The notes: generated by a model from the letters alone, not told the origin. Positions 1 to 12,324 are shown, counted from the first letter of the stretch. The stretch is 64,000 nt of DNA from Gorsachius magnificus (GCA_034008185.1 CM067081.1:32238806-32302805); one strand, 5' to 3'. A program made the numbers and translations.

Positions 1-151
1 TATTAAGTATTGTGGAACCTAGTGAAAAGACTTCTCCATGCTTCTGGAGGTAGGAATCCCTCTGGTTTTTCAGAACCTTTTCTGTCAAAAAGGTTTTTGA
101 AACTGGTATGCTGTGAGCAATGCGTAACTAATGTTACTTTTATTTCTTTAG

Positions 152-250
152 GGTTAACTTGCACAGAACAGAATTTTATAACGAAAGCTGGTTTTCATCA
201 AGCTGCAGCTGAACATGGCCTTATTGTAGTTGCACCAGATACCAGTCCAC
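152..250 (+). CDS. ESD: ESD coding exon (residues 53-86)
   Basis: The acceptor is tttctttag and the donor is C|gtaagt. The exon enters in phase 1 (second base of Gly53) and leaves after the first base of Arg86. It reads LTCTEQNF and ends APDTSP, a strongly conserved block of the esterase D family that carries the oxyanion-side loop. Bases 1-151 are the end of an upstream intron. Confidence 0.94.
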
Positions 251-3200
251 GTAAGTTTTAACAAGAGACGTGATAACAGTCGTTACACTGAAATATGCTG
301 TCTTTATCCTCAAAGAACGGAGTGCTGCAATTTGCTACAGTGTGTATTGCCCACCTGAGTCAGAATATGACCTCACCTCTAAGTCTTGCATTGTTTGCTA
401 GATTGTGTTGTTTATATTCTTAATAACATGGTAGTGAAAGTTTGACATTTGAAACTTTTATTGTCATGGCACTAAATCTAGAACAAAGGGGCCATTGAGT
501 TCAGCACAAAGGAGGAGAGGGAAGAGAAGGGGAACAAGAGGCATGTATTACCAGAGACACTTGCCTGCATTTTGTGGCTTGCTGAGACTTTAAAATATCT
601 GCAGAATTGCGTTGTCACACAAAGATGTGATGTTTACTCTTTATTGTATTCTGTGTTCTAAAGCCTATTAAATATGTGTCTCCAGAGGATTCCAATACTA
701 GAACTAGATGTTCATAAATATCTTTGAGCTGTCTGGAGAAACAAGTGAAGAGCAGTTCAAATGTAATCACAAATGATGAGATCTGAGCATATGTAGTGAA
801 AAAGCTTATATGTGCTTTTTAACTGTGTAGTTATGACTGCAATTATTACCTTCCAGGAGCTAGGAGATGTATCTGGATGGGGAAAAAGACTGCCTGAAAA
901 CATGAAATGCCTGTCATTACAGACCCTCTGTCAGGCCCTGATAGACTTTACTTTTCCTTCTTCATAGGGGTTTGCTTTTCCAGACAGGTGTGCTGAGCAG
1001 TATTTTGCAGGTTCCTTTTCAAATTTTTTCTAGGCTTCCCTTAGGTTTCTTTTAGCAGAATCAGTGTTACCTTCATTGCTTGGCAGGACTTTCTGAGTTT
1101 TTCTCTGTCTCTGAGGGACCAGAGATAGACTTTGTATATCCAACATGTTGTGTAAGCACCCCTAGTCCCCATGACTGCTGAACTGTTAAGTTACAAAATC
1201 ACTCGGTATTCAAGGGCACATCACGGGGGCAAACTCAGCTTTAATCCTTGTAAAAATCATGTTTCACACTGTGACAGGGTGGCAGGTATCTCTGCACAAA
1301 TTGCCAGGGACTGTCAAATTACACATGGGTTTGTGCTATAATCTGATTGGTGAAAACCCTTGTAGTTTTTGGATTGCAGAAACTAGGAACATTTTGGAGA
1401 AGGGGAGACCATTATTTCCTGTCACATACACCTTGAAATACTACATTCTGTTCTGAAAACCAGGCTGGTAAATCACAGACTAATCAAAGGGATAGTAAGA
1501 GAAGACTAGATGGGATGTATTGACTTCTAAGGAGACATCTGCAAATTTAGTTTGAAAGCACAGGCTTGGAAAAGAGGATACAACCTGGCAGTTATCCCAA
1601 GAAGTTTTATGGGGAGTTATAGGTGGGAGCAATGAAATAAATTGCAGAAAAGGTAGTTATATACTTAAAAAATGATAGGAACAGTAAGTGTTATTATGCT
1701 GTTGAATCTTAAAAAGGGAGGTGTAGCAGACGTTGTTTGAAGCACATAAACTGGTCTGGACACACCGTTTGGTGATAGAAGGTTCTGTCCTTCTGGGGGA
1801 AAGAAAATTTTCTACAGTTTCTGTTTCTTGCATTGTTTCTTGTACTTGATGGGGTGAAGTCTTAACGACTGAAAAAAACCTGATAGTACCGATTAACAAG
1901 TGCCAACTTTTGAGTAAGTCCCTGCATAAATTGGACGAAGCATTACAGAATTAGTTCAGGAGAAATCTGTATGTTATCTTTATGAAGGGATACTGAAACA
2001 ACTTAGAAGTTGGGTACATGTATAGGTAAGTGGCATTTTGAAAGCATTGTTGAAATAACTCTTGAAAACAGTCTACTAATGAATGAAAATCTGAATTGTC
2101 TTACAGTTGGAGGGGTAGAGACATGTTGGTTGAGAAACTCGTGTCTCAAGTCTCTGGTTTGCATGGCAGGTTCTCCAATTCTGAACATCTAGTAAAGGAA
2201 AGACAGTAACTATAGAAAAATTTTTCATGGTAGGTGGCTGCAATATTGAAGGAGAAGATGAAAGCTGGGATTTTGGCACCGGTGCTGGTTTTTATGTGGA
2301 TGCCACTGAAGATCCTTGGAAAACAAACTATAGAATGTATTCCTACATAAAGGATGAGGTAACTTTGCTGCTGGGTTCTCCTGGTCTTGTTGGGTAAAAG
2401 AAGGGGCGTGGTTCAGTCATGCTCTTTGTTCCTAGCACCAAAGCTTGCTTAAGGTGATCTTGATAGCCTACGGATGGTCTCTTGTTTTCTTGCTTTCCTC
2501 TTTTACAAAAAGAATTTATTCTTTTTTAATCCTTGATTGGATTTATCCAGTTGTTAGGGCTTTTCTCACCAAACAGTTATCATTATAGAACTGAGGAGGG
2601 AGAGAACTGCAGCACAGAGATGGTAACACCTGGTAGGGCTTGAGCAGGAACTCCTTGAGTCTGCATTCCTGCTGGAGATGCCACAGGGTTGGTCTATGCT
2701 TCTAATCTTGATTCGTTAGTTGTGCAGTCTCTGCTCTTGCAAAATCTCTGCTCTGCTGCTTCTGAAACAACCCGCTGCATTTCACTGCTCCAGTACTTAG
2801 CTGTATTGCTCATTTAGGCTGTTTTCACTGTCTTGGGAGGGTGGAGTCGTGGGTTTGTTGTTTTGTTTTTGTTTTTTTAACTGGGTGTAAAAGGAGATCC
2901 TTGAGATACATATTAGAAAGGTGAGTGTCTAGTTTACTCTGCATGTGGTTCGTGTGGTCTGAATTAAAACTAAAGTTGATGGGAATATGGGGAGCAAACA
3001 ATCTCCCAAGAACAATTTGCCATTCTGGTCACTTACGGGAGCACATACAGATTTATGTATCTATTAAAATAAGACTGTGTTTGTTAGGAAATTTCCTCAT
3101 CTTGTGTTGTAGGGTTATGATAGATTTCTATAGAGATACTTTGAGTTGCTTATTATCAGATTATTTCCTTTTGATTTTACAGTCCTGTTCAAATTGTTTT

Positions 3201-6200
3201 CAGGCCATGATCACAAATGTCAGGCTAGAACCAAAGATGTGCCTTTGATTTCAGTGGCTTCCTGGCATTAAAACGCATTAGTTATTGGTGTGCTTTTTTT
3301 TCCTTAAACATACTCAAGTTGCTTTATCCTTTTTATTACGCTGTTGTTCCTTTACAGCTGCCTAAACTAATAAATGCCAATTTTCCAACTGACCCTGAAC
3401 GGATGTCGATTTTTGGGCATTCCATGGGAGGTCATGGAGCTCTCATTCTTGCTCTGAAAAATCCTGAAAAGTACAAAGTAAGATACAATACAGCTTGTAC
3501 GAGGTATACTAAGGCTTACACAGATCTCTCTAGAAATGAAAGAAAGCATAATACCAAGTTCTGTTGTAGCATTAAATGTACATAGTTTTAGTTGTAGCAG
3601 TTCATTGATACCTAGTATTAGAATATGGAAAATTGCCAGAAACACCACTCTGGGACATGAATATCAATGAAATTAAAAAAAAATCTGCAAACTGTAAAAG
3701 TTAAGTTCAGTTTCTTTTGGGTGACGCTATAGCTCTTCCAAACCAATTGTTGTATTTAAATGTGAACAGGCTCCTTCTAACTCTGGAGTTAATTCATGCT
3801 GCCAATATCATCTAGAAATCTGGTTGTGTGATTTGCTGTATAATTTCCAACCTTGTCTTGTTAATTTTGGAGCTTTTATTACCAGCAAACCTTTTCATCA
3901 CCATCATATGCGCGTTTGCTTAGAATTTACCACAGAGTCCATTAACTCCAACTGATAGCAAGTGCAACTGTAAGCACCTGAACTGCACATGGAATAGTAT
4001 CTGGAGGACATTTCCCCTCCCTTGAGATTTGCATGTCAGCTTTCCTAAAGATTGATTTTTGGAGTATTCGAGGTATCTGAAGTTGTGTTTATTTGTATTC
4101 TACTTGAACCTAATCAAATGTGCTAGAACTGATTTGCCTTTCCTTTATATTCATGAGGGTTGAGAGAAATTTTGTTGTTCTCTTTGGAGATATGCTTACG
4201 TAAAATGCGTTTCTGAGGGAGAATTGGGCATTGGTGTTTAAGAGATGAGGGGCTCTGCCTTTGTGGATCAGTCCTTTCATGGGCTGTCGTGGCCTTGCAC
4301 TTCGTGGTCAGCTGCTGCACAAATGGAACTGCATTTTTGAAAATAGTGTAACATTTACTCAGTGCCATTAGCTTGGCATTATAAGAAAGTTGTATGTAAG
4401 ATAAAGCTTTGTTTTTATCTTTCTTTTTTTATCTTTTGGAGCCAATAGTTCAGAAATTTCCATTTTCGTTGTTGGCACTTAACCTGTTAATTGTATTATC
4501 TAAAAGAATTAAACATTAAATTGAAAATACCAAAATCCAGGAGAACTTGCAGTGGCTCAGGTGGTTTGCTGCTATTTTTTGCAAGGTGTAAGAGTGGAAA
4601 TATTTATGTCCCAGGGCCAAATCCAAAAGAAGACTGTAAGAATAGGGCTTGGACTTCTGACACCAGTACCTGGAGTTGTGATCTGAAATGCCCTTTTCTT
4701 GACCCCTGATCCCAGAGGTACCTAAATTAATGAGACGCTGTTGCATGCTTAGACCGGCAGAGCAGCCTCGTGCCTCGGGCTTTTGTTACGCTCTGCCAAA
4801 ATCCAGTTGGAGGTGAAATGATCCCACACTCTGACTGTGCTGACCCAACAGTAGACTTGAGATCCTTCTCTGCTGCTTAAGGGAATTCAAGCCAACGTCT
4901 TCCAACAAGGAAAAGGATGGGGCATCTAGCCCTGCCTTTGGTAGCTTGGCTGACATGCAAAAAGGAAAACAAAATTGTGGGGCTAGAAAGAACAAATACG
5001 AGGAAAGGAGGATAATGGTCAGGGCACCTAGCTCGGAGGGTTGAGGGAGTCCTGGGTTCTGGCAGTAACTTCAAAGCAGTTTTTGAAAAGGCTTCTTGTT
5101 TGCTTTTTAGTTAGTCAAAATCACTTTTCTGAATTCATACTTTTTTTCATGCTTTATTTCTGAACAGTCTGTATCGGCATTTGCTCCTATCTGCAACCCA
5201 ATTCAGTGTCAGTGGGGGAAGAAAGCCCTTGGTGGATATCTGGGATCAGATGTAAGCAAATGGGAGGTATGTGTTGCAACCGCAGTCCTTTAATTTAAAC
5301 ACGTGAATGAGTGATCTGTAAATATATCACAGCAGGAGTCTGGAACAAAACTGAGCTGGTGCTGCTGTTTTACTACACCCCTAAGCTTGGATAAACATTG
5401 TATGTTTCTGGTGGGTATGACTTGCTGTTGCCTGATGGTGCTTATAACAAATGTGATGAGGATCAAATTGACTAAATTCCTCCCTGTTTTATGAAAATCT
5501 TAAAATCTGGGCTAAGACCAGTTGTGAGCCATCTGAGACTTCTCTCTAACACATGAAAGCAGTGAGCAGTTTAAAAGAGAGTTTGGCTATGGCCTGTTTC
5601 TCAAAAAATCAGTTCTCACTGTACAGAAGAGCTGCTTTTTTCTAGCAGCCTGAAAAGAGAGACTGCTACAAACTGTTCAGAGACCGATGAGCCTCCTGGC
5701 ATCTGCAGGGGCAGCCTGTTGGAGGCAGCTGGAAGAGGAGCCCATTGGATGCTTGGAAATCAGTATCCTGTAGAAGAGGATTAAACCAGGCAAAGTTAGG
5801 TATTAGCTCCAGGGCCCTAATTTTGAAAGGTAAGTAGTCCTATATGAATGGCTAAGATACAGAAATGTTTGTGTGCATGTTACTCATTATTTGGGCAGCC
5901 CTTCAGTGTTTTTAATCTCAGCCTAAACATTGCCCTGTACCTCTAGAATTAGGTTAGAAGGGATCCTCGTGACCAGGTACTGTGATTTCCTTGTAAATAA
6001 ACACAAGCTGCAGTTAAATCCCTTGTACATTGGATTAAACTATCTCTTAGGAAGACATCCAGGTCTGATTAAAATATTACAGGAACGGAGAGTGCTAGCT
6101 GCTTTCACGGTTGTTAATAGAGTAGTTTGTATATTTAGAAATCATGAGGTAAACTTGCTTACACTTAATGAATTTATTTGGGGAAAAAAAAAAAAATGTT

Positions 6201-8524
6201 TTCTGGTCCTTTCACTTACTTTGGAGCTTTTCTGCAAACCCAGTCCAGTAGATCAACAGCAGGCATCAGGAATAGGCTTAGACCTGCCTTTGGCACAGAT
6301 ATACAACCTCTGATCTCTGTATGTCTCCTTAAAATTGCCACGTATATATGTGCAAGGATCATTTTACACCATGGCCACCGTGCTTGACTGAATCCAAGCT
6401 CCCATTTCCATTGCAGTGTCACTTGGATGTGGTGGCATCCTGCAAGCATGGCTCTAATGCCTTGGTGTAGGACTTTGCATTTTGCTCTCTGTTGGTGGTC
6501 TGTCTTCTCCACTGCCTTAAACACTTCTCTATCTTTTTAAAGGATATTTTGTTTTTGAGCATGTACCAAGCATAGGACTCCACAGGGAATGTGTTCCCCA
6601 TTCACAATTACATTTTGAGACACGTTATGTTCATAGTCTTTTAATTCATGCGGTGTGCTGTTTTTGTTTCTCAGTTGTACAAAGTTTTTCGTGGTCAAAT
6701 GATCACAGTAACCTTCAGGTTAAACACCTTCCATGAGTATAGTTGTGTTACATGGGTGTTTTCACCTTTGGCTGCCAAAATAGTTACATCAAGATACCAA
6801 GTTATTTTGGCAGGATCCAGTTTCTGTACAACCATGTGGATTACATATTATATATAGATTATATTATGGTTGGACTTGATGAGCTTAAAGGTCTTTTCCA
6901 ACCAAATGATTCTCTGATTCTGTGTTGCTGTTCTTCGATTCTGTATGAATTGAGCCCTGGGCTGGGTACTCTGTTTGGCCCAAACTGCCAACTTGGTAAT
7001 TGCTTAGATCATACTATTTGCCCTTTTTAAAACATGGGTATTACTTTTCAGTTGTCTGGAATTTCCCCAGTTTTTTGCTCTTCTAAAGTGTAATTTGGTG
7101 TCCTGATCAGTATCATCCAGTAGTCTACACATGCCATTCTCTTCCTGCAGTCAGCAAGTTTGACCCAGTCTAACGTATGTAGCTGAATGTTGTTTCTCTT
7201 TTATTTCATCAGGCGTATGATGCTACACAGCTTGTGAAGTCCTATCCAGACTCTCACCTGGACATCTTGATTGATCAAGGCAAAGATGACCAGTTCCTCT
7301 CAGCGGGCCAGTTACTGCCGGATAACTTCATCGCTGCCTGCACAGAGCGGAAAATCCCAGTAGTCTTCAGACTGCAGCAGGCAAGTTGCTTCCGCAGTCC
7401 TTGATGGTTGCCTTGTCGCTTTGTGATTTTGGGGTCTGTGTGGCAGGTAGCGAAGAGGACGTCTCTTCATGGGGCAATACTCCCACTTACCTGCGAGTCT
7501 GTCCCTGGCCAAGTGAGGAAGAGGGTGCAAAGTGGCATTTTTTCCTTCACGCTAGCCATCGAGGAGTGCAATATCCCTCAGATTCAGCTGCATTTCACCA
7601 CTAGGTGGGGTCACGATTTTAGTTTCAACAAGCCGATCCGTGGATGGTAACTCAAGCAGCCAGTGGTCGGCTGAAGCAGCATTAACAGTTTTTTTGGAAG
7701 TATCACGGTCACTGTATGAGCAAAGTGACAGATGTACTTTTGCTGGGTTCCTTACCTGTACTGTGGGTATTGCGCTCAGCATGAAAACTCTGTGATTTAG
7801 TTTGCATGTGTTTGCGTAAATCAGGAAAGGTGTGGAATTGCCTGAAATCTTGGGACTCATTTGAACAACCTGGGTGGAAGGATTGCTCTTTGCAGTGACC
7901 CGGAACAGCACTGTCCTGAGGGGGCGACTGACAACTTCAAGCCAGACTCAGGGAGGGGCCCAGCTGTGGAAAATGAGGGATTGTCCTCTCTGATTCAGCA
8001 TAAGCCCCACACCAAAGGGTACAGTTGTTAGTCCTGGCAGAGGGGGGTAGTTCAGAGGTGTACCTGTCATTCGTGGTGCTGGAGCAGTAATTCAGCTGGG
8101 GGCCGTGCTCTCCTTATACCCTGTGTTTTACTGGTAGGACAATGCCAGTGAGGGGGCTTGTTCTCTCAGCTCACATCCTGCTCTGCAGCTGGCGCTTGCT
8201 GTTACCCATCTCTAATTTATGTGCCCAGATTAGGGCAGGTTAAGGTGCATTCTGTTTAGCTTCCCAGTGTTCATGTATGCTTAACCTGTTAGTTATGTAT
8301 CCCTTACAGTTTTTATATATAATACAGGTACTTTTGATTTCTTAGATCAAACCAGAAGGGTCATTAACTTCCCTAGAAGAGAGCTTAGTGTGATTGCTTT
8401 GTCGTGCACTATATGCGTTTGCTTTGTTGTTGTTCTTTTCTAGGGTTACGATCACAGCTATTTTTTCATTGCTACATTTATTAATGACCACATCAGACAC
8501 CATGCAAAATACCTCAATGCTTGA
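152..8524 (+). CDS. ESD: S-formylglutathione hydrolase (esterase D), 3' six coding exons, 5' part outside window
   Basis: Cytosolic serine hydrolase of the glutathione-dependent formaldehyde detoxification pathway; it cleaves S-formylglutathione to formate and glutathione. The exons are 152-250, 2234-2358, 3358-3477, 5168-5266, 7213-7380 and 8444-8524. Splicing is in phase throughout and gives 229 codons plus stop. If the family length of 282 residues holds, the first exon here starts inside codon 53. On that numbering the motif GHSMGG places the nucleophile at Ser149, GKDD gives Asp226 and GYDH gives His260, exactly the known ESD triad. The start codon and first ~52 residues lie left of the window. 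All introns are GT-AG except the last, which has a GC donor. The gene converges on LRCH1, as in human 13q14. The identification is secure. Confidence 0.96.
251..2233 (+). other. ESD: ESD intron
   Basis: I see no gene, RNA or recognisable repeat in this stretch. The short open frames on both strands have no splice context or family resemblance. Confidence 0.6.
2234..2358 (+). CDS. ESD: ESD coding exon (residues 86-127)
   Basis: The acceptor is catggtag and the donor is GAG|gtaact. It reads [19 protein letters not shown] and then [10 protein letters not shown], followed by MYSYIKDE, all characteristic ESD sequence. It enters in phase 1 and ends on a codon boundary. Confidence 0.95.
3358..3477 (+). 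CDS. ESD: ESD coding exon with the nucleophile serine (residues 128-167)
   Basis: The acceptor is ctttacag and the donor is AAA|gtaaga. The exon is 40 codons in phase 0. It contains [14 protein letters not shown], the alpha/beta-hydrolase nucleophile elbow GxSxG; the serine is residue 149 by family numbering. Confidence 0.96.
3478..5167 (+). other. ESD: ESD intron
   Basis: No recognisable feature. The 4.55-5.06 kb part is somewhat more GC-rich and CpG-containing than its surroundings and may be an old unrecognised repeat, but no family could be named. The neighbouring intron 2359-3357 is likewise empty. Confidence 0.5.
5168..5266 (+). CDS. ESD: ESD coding exon (residues 168-200)
   Basis: The acceptor is tgaacag and the donor is GAG|gtatgt. 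The exon is 33 codons in phase 0. It reads [11 protein letters not shown], then [13 protein letters not shown] and SKWE, matching the family. Confidence 0.95.
5946..6130 (-). repeat. Possible ancient CR1/L3-type LINE 3' fragment
   Basis: A stretch reading gttagaagggatcctcgtga resembles the CR1 tail block, in reverse-complement orientation. It is followed by text like the older CR1 subfamilies' 3' region (gacatccaggtctgatt). The terminal ATTCTATG tail is missing. Weak match by eye. Confidence 0.3.
6864..6924 (+). repeat. CR1 LINE 3'-end fragment
   Basis: The sequence runs ggttggacttgatgagctta, then ggtcttttccaacc, then the tail aatgattctctgattctgtg. This is the sense-strand 3' end of a CR1 element including a degenerate ATTCTGTG tail. 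Only about 60 bp survive, in sense orientation to ESD. Confidence 0.8.
7213..7380 (+). CDS. ESD: ESD coding exon with the catalytic aspartate (residues 201-256)
   Basis: The acceptor is tttcatcag. The exon is 56 codons in phase 0. It contains [13 protein letters not shown], with Asp226 in the second D of KDD, and ends VVFRLQQ. The donor is CAG|gcaagt, a GC rather than GT dinucleotide with an otherwise perfect context. No nearby GT keeps the frame into the next exon. Confidence 0.95.
8444..8524 (+). CDS. ESD: ESD last coding exon with the catalytic histidine and stop
   Basis: The acceptor is cttttctag. The exon is 26 codons plus TGA. It starts GYDHSYFF, with His260 of the triad, and ends HAKYLNA, the usual C-terminus of ESD. 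Confidence 0.96.
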   Translation, partial: GYDHSYFFIATFINDHIRHHAKYLNA

Positions 8525-8647
8525 ACCATTCGGACGCAAGCGTCGCCTGTCCGATACGAATCAAGGGATGGAGGTGAACTAAACAAAAAATCCTTTGCTG
8601 AAGTAGTGTCTGTAAACTGGAGCTCTTCTGATTGTACTGCTAAGAAA

Positions 8648-8653
8648 AATAAA
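8648..8653 (+). terminator. ESD: ESD poly(A) signal AATAAA
   Basis: A canonical hexamer lies 124 bases after the ESD stop codon, with TG-rich sequence about 20-30 bases further on (gatgtgtgtgctct). That is a normal cleavage context and gives a short 3'UTR. A second hexamer at 9092-9097 could serve a longer form. Confidence 0.75.
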
Positions 8654-8669
8654 AGTCCCGCTTAATTTG

Positions 8670-9130
8670 ATGTGTGTGCTCTAGAGTAAGTATTTTGGAT
8701 GATCTTGCATGCTTCGAAAACTCTCTGGGCACCGTGAAGGACGCATGCTGCATTCTAGGACAAAAGGGAACTTAGCAGAGGGCTTAGTTTTGGGCAGTGA
8801 GTGTGGGTACGGTCTTGGGACCTCGAGACAGTTTCTAGTGCAACTATGCAGAGACTATGAATAACAAGAGCGTGCCTCTTCAGCTAATTAAATACCAGGG
8901 TTCACTTCATCACTTCATGCTGAAGGAAGTCGTTAGTGGCACAACCAACCAAGCTACTTAATTAATTCAAAGTGTTTGGCCTATTTTTCCTTGTCCTGTC
9001 TAAATACATTCGGAGGACAAAGTCAGGGGGAGAATACAGACAGCAGCTGGCTGTGCAGAGTGGTTTACTGGCCTGCGCGTTATTAACATCAAATAAATAA
9101 GCTGAAGAGTATTTAATGGATGAGACTTAA
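8670..9130. other. Intergenic sequence downstream of ESD
   Basis: No gene seen. An AATAAA at 9092 could be an alternative ESD poly(A) site. Confidence 0.5.
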
Positions 9131-10122
9131 TCATAGAATCATAGAATCATAGAATGTTTTGGGTTGGAAGGGACCCCTAGAGATCATCTAGTCCAACCCC
9201 CCTGCAGTGAGCAGGGACACCGCTAACTCGATCAGGTTGCTCAGAGCCCCATCCAACCTGGCCTTGAATGTTCCCAGGGATGGGGCCTCCACTACCTCTC
9301 TGGGCAACCCCTTACAGTGTTTCACCACCCTCGTTGTAAAGAATTTCCTCCTTATATCCAGTCTAAACCTACCCTGCTTCAGTTTAAAACCATTACCCCT
9401 TGTCCTGTCACAGCTGGCCCTACTAAAAAGATTATCCCCATCTTTCCAATAGGCCCCCTTTAGATACTGAAAGGCCGTAATCAGGGCTCCCCGCAGCCTT
9501 CTCTTCTCCAGGCTGAACAAGCCCAACTCTCTCAGCCTGTCCTTGTAGGAGAAGTGCTCCAGCCCTCGGATCATCTTCAAGGCCCTCCTCTGGACCCGCT
9601 CCAACAGTTCCATGTCCTTCTTGTGCTGAGGGCTCCAGAGCTGGACGCAGTACTCCAGGTGGGTCTCACAGAGCAGAGTAGAGGGGCAAATCACCTCCCT
9701 CGGCCTGCTGGCCACGCTTCTCCTGATGCAGCCCAGGGTACGGTTGGCCTTCTGGGCCGCCAGCGCACATTGCCGGCTCATGTCCAGCTTTTCATCCACC
9801 AGCACGCCCAAGTCCCTCTCGGCAGGGCTGCTCTCGATCCTTTCTTCCCCCAGCCTGTACTGATACCGGGGGTTACCCCGACCCAGGTGCAGGACCTTGC
9901 ACTTGGCCTTGTTGAACCTCATGAGGTTCACACAGGCCCACCTCTCCAGCCTGTCCAGGTCTCTCTGGATGACATCCCGTCCTTCTGGTGTGTCAACCGC
10001 ACCACTCAGTTTGGTGTCATCTGCAAACTTGCGGAGGGTGCATTCGATCTCGCTGTCTAAGTCATTGATGAATATATTAAACAGCACCGGTCCCAGTACG
10101 GACCCCTGAGGGACACCACTCG
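9131..10122 (-). mobile_element. CR1 non-LTR retrotransposon, 5'-truncated, about 1 kb
   Basis: The left edge is three copies of tcatagaa, the complement of the CR1 3' tail, followed by gttttgggttggaagggacc. The element runs on the - strand to about 10122, where the match to the reverse-transcriptase frame (SGVPQGSV at its start) is lost. That is the usual 5' truncation of target-primed reverse transcription. As expected for CR1, I see no obvious target-site duplication. The reading frame inside is uninterrupted, so this copy is comparatively young. Confidence 0.95.
9188..10120 (-). CDS. CR1 ORF2 C-terminal part (reverse transcriptase and C-terminal domain), 5'-truncated
   Basis: An open frame of about 310 codons has no start of its own because the element is truncated. 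It begins [15 protein letters not shown], a reverse-transcriptase block. Shortly afterwards comes KFADDTKL, which contains the catalytic aspartate pair. The CR1 thumb and C-terminal region follow ([27 protein letters not shown]), ending in TAG at 9188-9190. It lacks the endonuclease and most of the fingers and palm, so it cannot move by itself. There is no frameshift or internal stop. It is a transposon relic, not a host gene. Confidence 0.9.
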   Translation of the reverse strand, partial: SGVPQGSVLGPVLFNIFINDLDSEIECTLRKFADDTKLSGAVDTPEGRDVIQRDLDRLERWACVNLMRFNKAKCKVLHLGRGNPRYQYRLGEERIESSPAERDLGVLVDEKLDMSRQCALAAQKANRTLGCIRRSVASRPREVICPSTLLCETHLEYCVQLWSPQHKKDMELLERVQRRALKMIRGLEHFSYKDRLRELGLFSLEKRRLRGALITAFQYLKGAYWKDGDNLFSRASCDRTRGNGFKLKQGRFRLDIRRKFFTTRVVKHCKGLPREVVEAPSLGTFKARLDGALSNLIELAVSLLTAGGLD

Positions 10123-10123
10123 T

Positions 10124-12324
10124 GTGTTAAAGACAAGACCTTGTGCAAACCATGCGAAGGAAGCGGTCTGTAGGAAAGCAGGGGTTTTTTTGGTTTTTCT
10201 CCACTTGCCTTTGATTGTTGCCGAGCGTGAAAGGCTCATGGTGTGTTTCTGGGTTTCTTAGACTTAATGGGACTGAGAGGAAACTGATAAATGGAGCTGA
10301 AAAAAGCAGTCCCTGGCTGTAGGCGATCTGATGTCTCATCGTTGAGAACGAGTGCGCGCTTATTTTACAGAAGGTGGCAGGATTCAGGCCTGACAGTTGT
10401 AGATCTGAAAGAGTTCCCAGTGGTATCATCCTGCCAGCTACTGCCTCGCGTGGGGCAAGAACGCAGAGTGTTCTGGTGAGCTCTTTAGCTTACGTGGAAG
10501 CCATCGCACGTAAACGCTGCTTTCCCACGGCCCGGCTGAGCCTGCATCGCTGCTGAAATCCTGACGCGCTCTTGCCAGAGGAAATACCGGGGCAGCTGTA
10601 GGGGCGCTTTGCTTTTGTGAGCCATGCTGAACGCTCTCCTGTTCCCCTGGCCCCTGCACGACCCTAGGCTGCAGGGATCAGGCTGACGCTGGGAACTTGG
10701 CATTTCTGTTGGTGGTGACAGGCTCAAGTTATGGATTGACTTTTGTCAATCTTGCATCTCGCCTCGTTCTGAAGTGAGTTCAGAAGGCTGGGAAGATGTG
10801 ACTGCACATTGCAAGAGGTCTCTGAAATGCTGAACTCAAGTTTTCCATGCTCTGTAGACTGATGACAGACGCTAACTCCTTTCTTCTAAAGCGGGGCACT
10901 GACATAAAAATTTTAAGCCACAAGCGCTAAACGTCGATTTTTCCTCTCCTGCAACAGCCAAGCCGGCTCAAAGCCTTGTTTAACGTGTGGCAGTGGCTTC
11001 TACTTGTTCCTTGCCCCCACCAGCAACCAGGCAGCTGCTCTGCCGCAGCCAGCAGACGCGTTACTGGGCTGCACCCAACACCAGACGGGCGCAGAGGTGC
11101 TGTGTGTGTACTGCAGCCTTGCGTCCCCGTACCGCCAACAGAGCACCAGTGGGTACTCCTCAGGGCAGACATTTCCATCGGTTAGCTGTCAAACCTGGTG
11201 CTTTTTTTTTTTTTTTCCTAATGCATTCTGATAATTGTATTTAAGGCAAAAGGGCACGCCAGGTTTTTGTTTTTTTTTTTTTTTTCATTCCCTAACAGGG
11301 GTGTGTGCACCTGCATGTTACATTAGAGGAGATTAAAAAGTGGGTTTAACCATGTCATTTACTGTAAATGCTTTTAAACTGCAATTTTAAAGCTGCTGGG
11401 TTAATGGTAGGGAACGGCTTGTCCTGCGTGGGGCATTTATCATACCTGATAAATTTATATGGCGTAACTCTAAGTTTCCCATTATACTGTGGATAGCTGT
11501 GGGGAGCTTTATTTCCTGTATCCTTAATTTACAGTCCAGCAGGAGATCAAATACCATATCAGCTTACCCGAACAACTGCCCAGCTCCACCTCAGAAAATA
11601 CCCGTCATGTTTTCCGCTCGGCGCTCCTAATAATCGACTGCTGTCCCACGCCATTTGCTTTCTTGACAAAACGGAGCGTTGACGTGCGCTGCTGCCTTCC
11701 TCCTTGCGAGGGGCTTCCTTCGCCGGCTCGTGAACGGGAGCAGACTGAGGTAAGCGTCTGCTGGGCTCTCTCCTGAGGCCATGAGACCTTGCTTCGGCAG
11801 TCAGGAACCTTGAGGCTTTCTAGAAACTGCCCTGAGATCTTCACAAAACCGGTCCTAGGGGGTCGGTGAGGAAGGAGCCCTTGAACCACCCGTGTCCACA
11901 GGCTGCAGGGCCAGGACTGTGCAACCCCGTGAGCAGACTTGGGGTGCTTGCATTAGGGGTGCAGATGGGCAACAGGCGCCAAGCGTCTCTGCACCACCTT
12001 GGTGAGAACGGCGTGAGGCTGTCGGAGCTCTCCTGGTGCCAACACTCAAACCTCAGCCGGAGGCGGCCCTGGGCTGCCTGCTGGTAAACGGGCCCTGCTG
12101 TCGGTGAGGAGCAACACCCGAGGACCGCTGCAGGGTTCCCCCTGCCCAAATTAAGCCAAGTCTAATGCAGCAATCGATCAGTCTGTCCTGTGTCACAACA
12201 GCCACAAAGGCACTCGAGCTTCCTTGGCAGTCAAAAGCAGGATCGCCCCAGGAGATTATTGCAGAAAGATCCTCTCCTTTCAAAATCCACTACCAGAAGT
12301 GAACAAATCCAGCCCTAAAAATCA
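10124..12324. other. Intergenic sequence, relatively CpG-rich in parts
   Basis: No exon or RNA gene supported. CpG dinucleotides are noticeably denser at about 10.3-10.65 kb and 11.6-12.15 kb than elsewhere in the window, and two poly-T runs lie at 11202-11218 and 11263-11285. The many short overlapping open frames on both strands follow from the GC content and show no family signature. Confidence 0.45.

Larger units (their letters stand above)
5267..7212 (+). other. ESD: ESD intron with CR1 remnants
   Basis: This intron holds a probable old CR1 piece near 5.95-6.13 kb and a clear CR1 3' tail at 6864-6924; the rest is unremarkable. The last intron (7381-8443) shows nothing recognisable. Confidence 0.5.

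Noticed and set aside
9554..10060. Open frame of 168 codons on the + strand
   Set aside because: It is the antisense shadow of the CR1 reverse-transcriptase frame, which carries the real family motifs.
10290..12290. Cluster of short open frames in both strands suggesting a GC-rich gene or CpG-island promoter
   Set aside because: No consistent splice sites, no domain and no start-site context; GC content alone explains the open frames.
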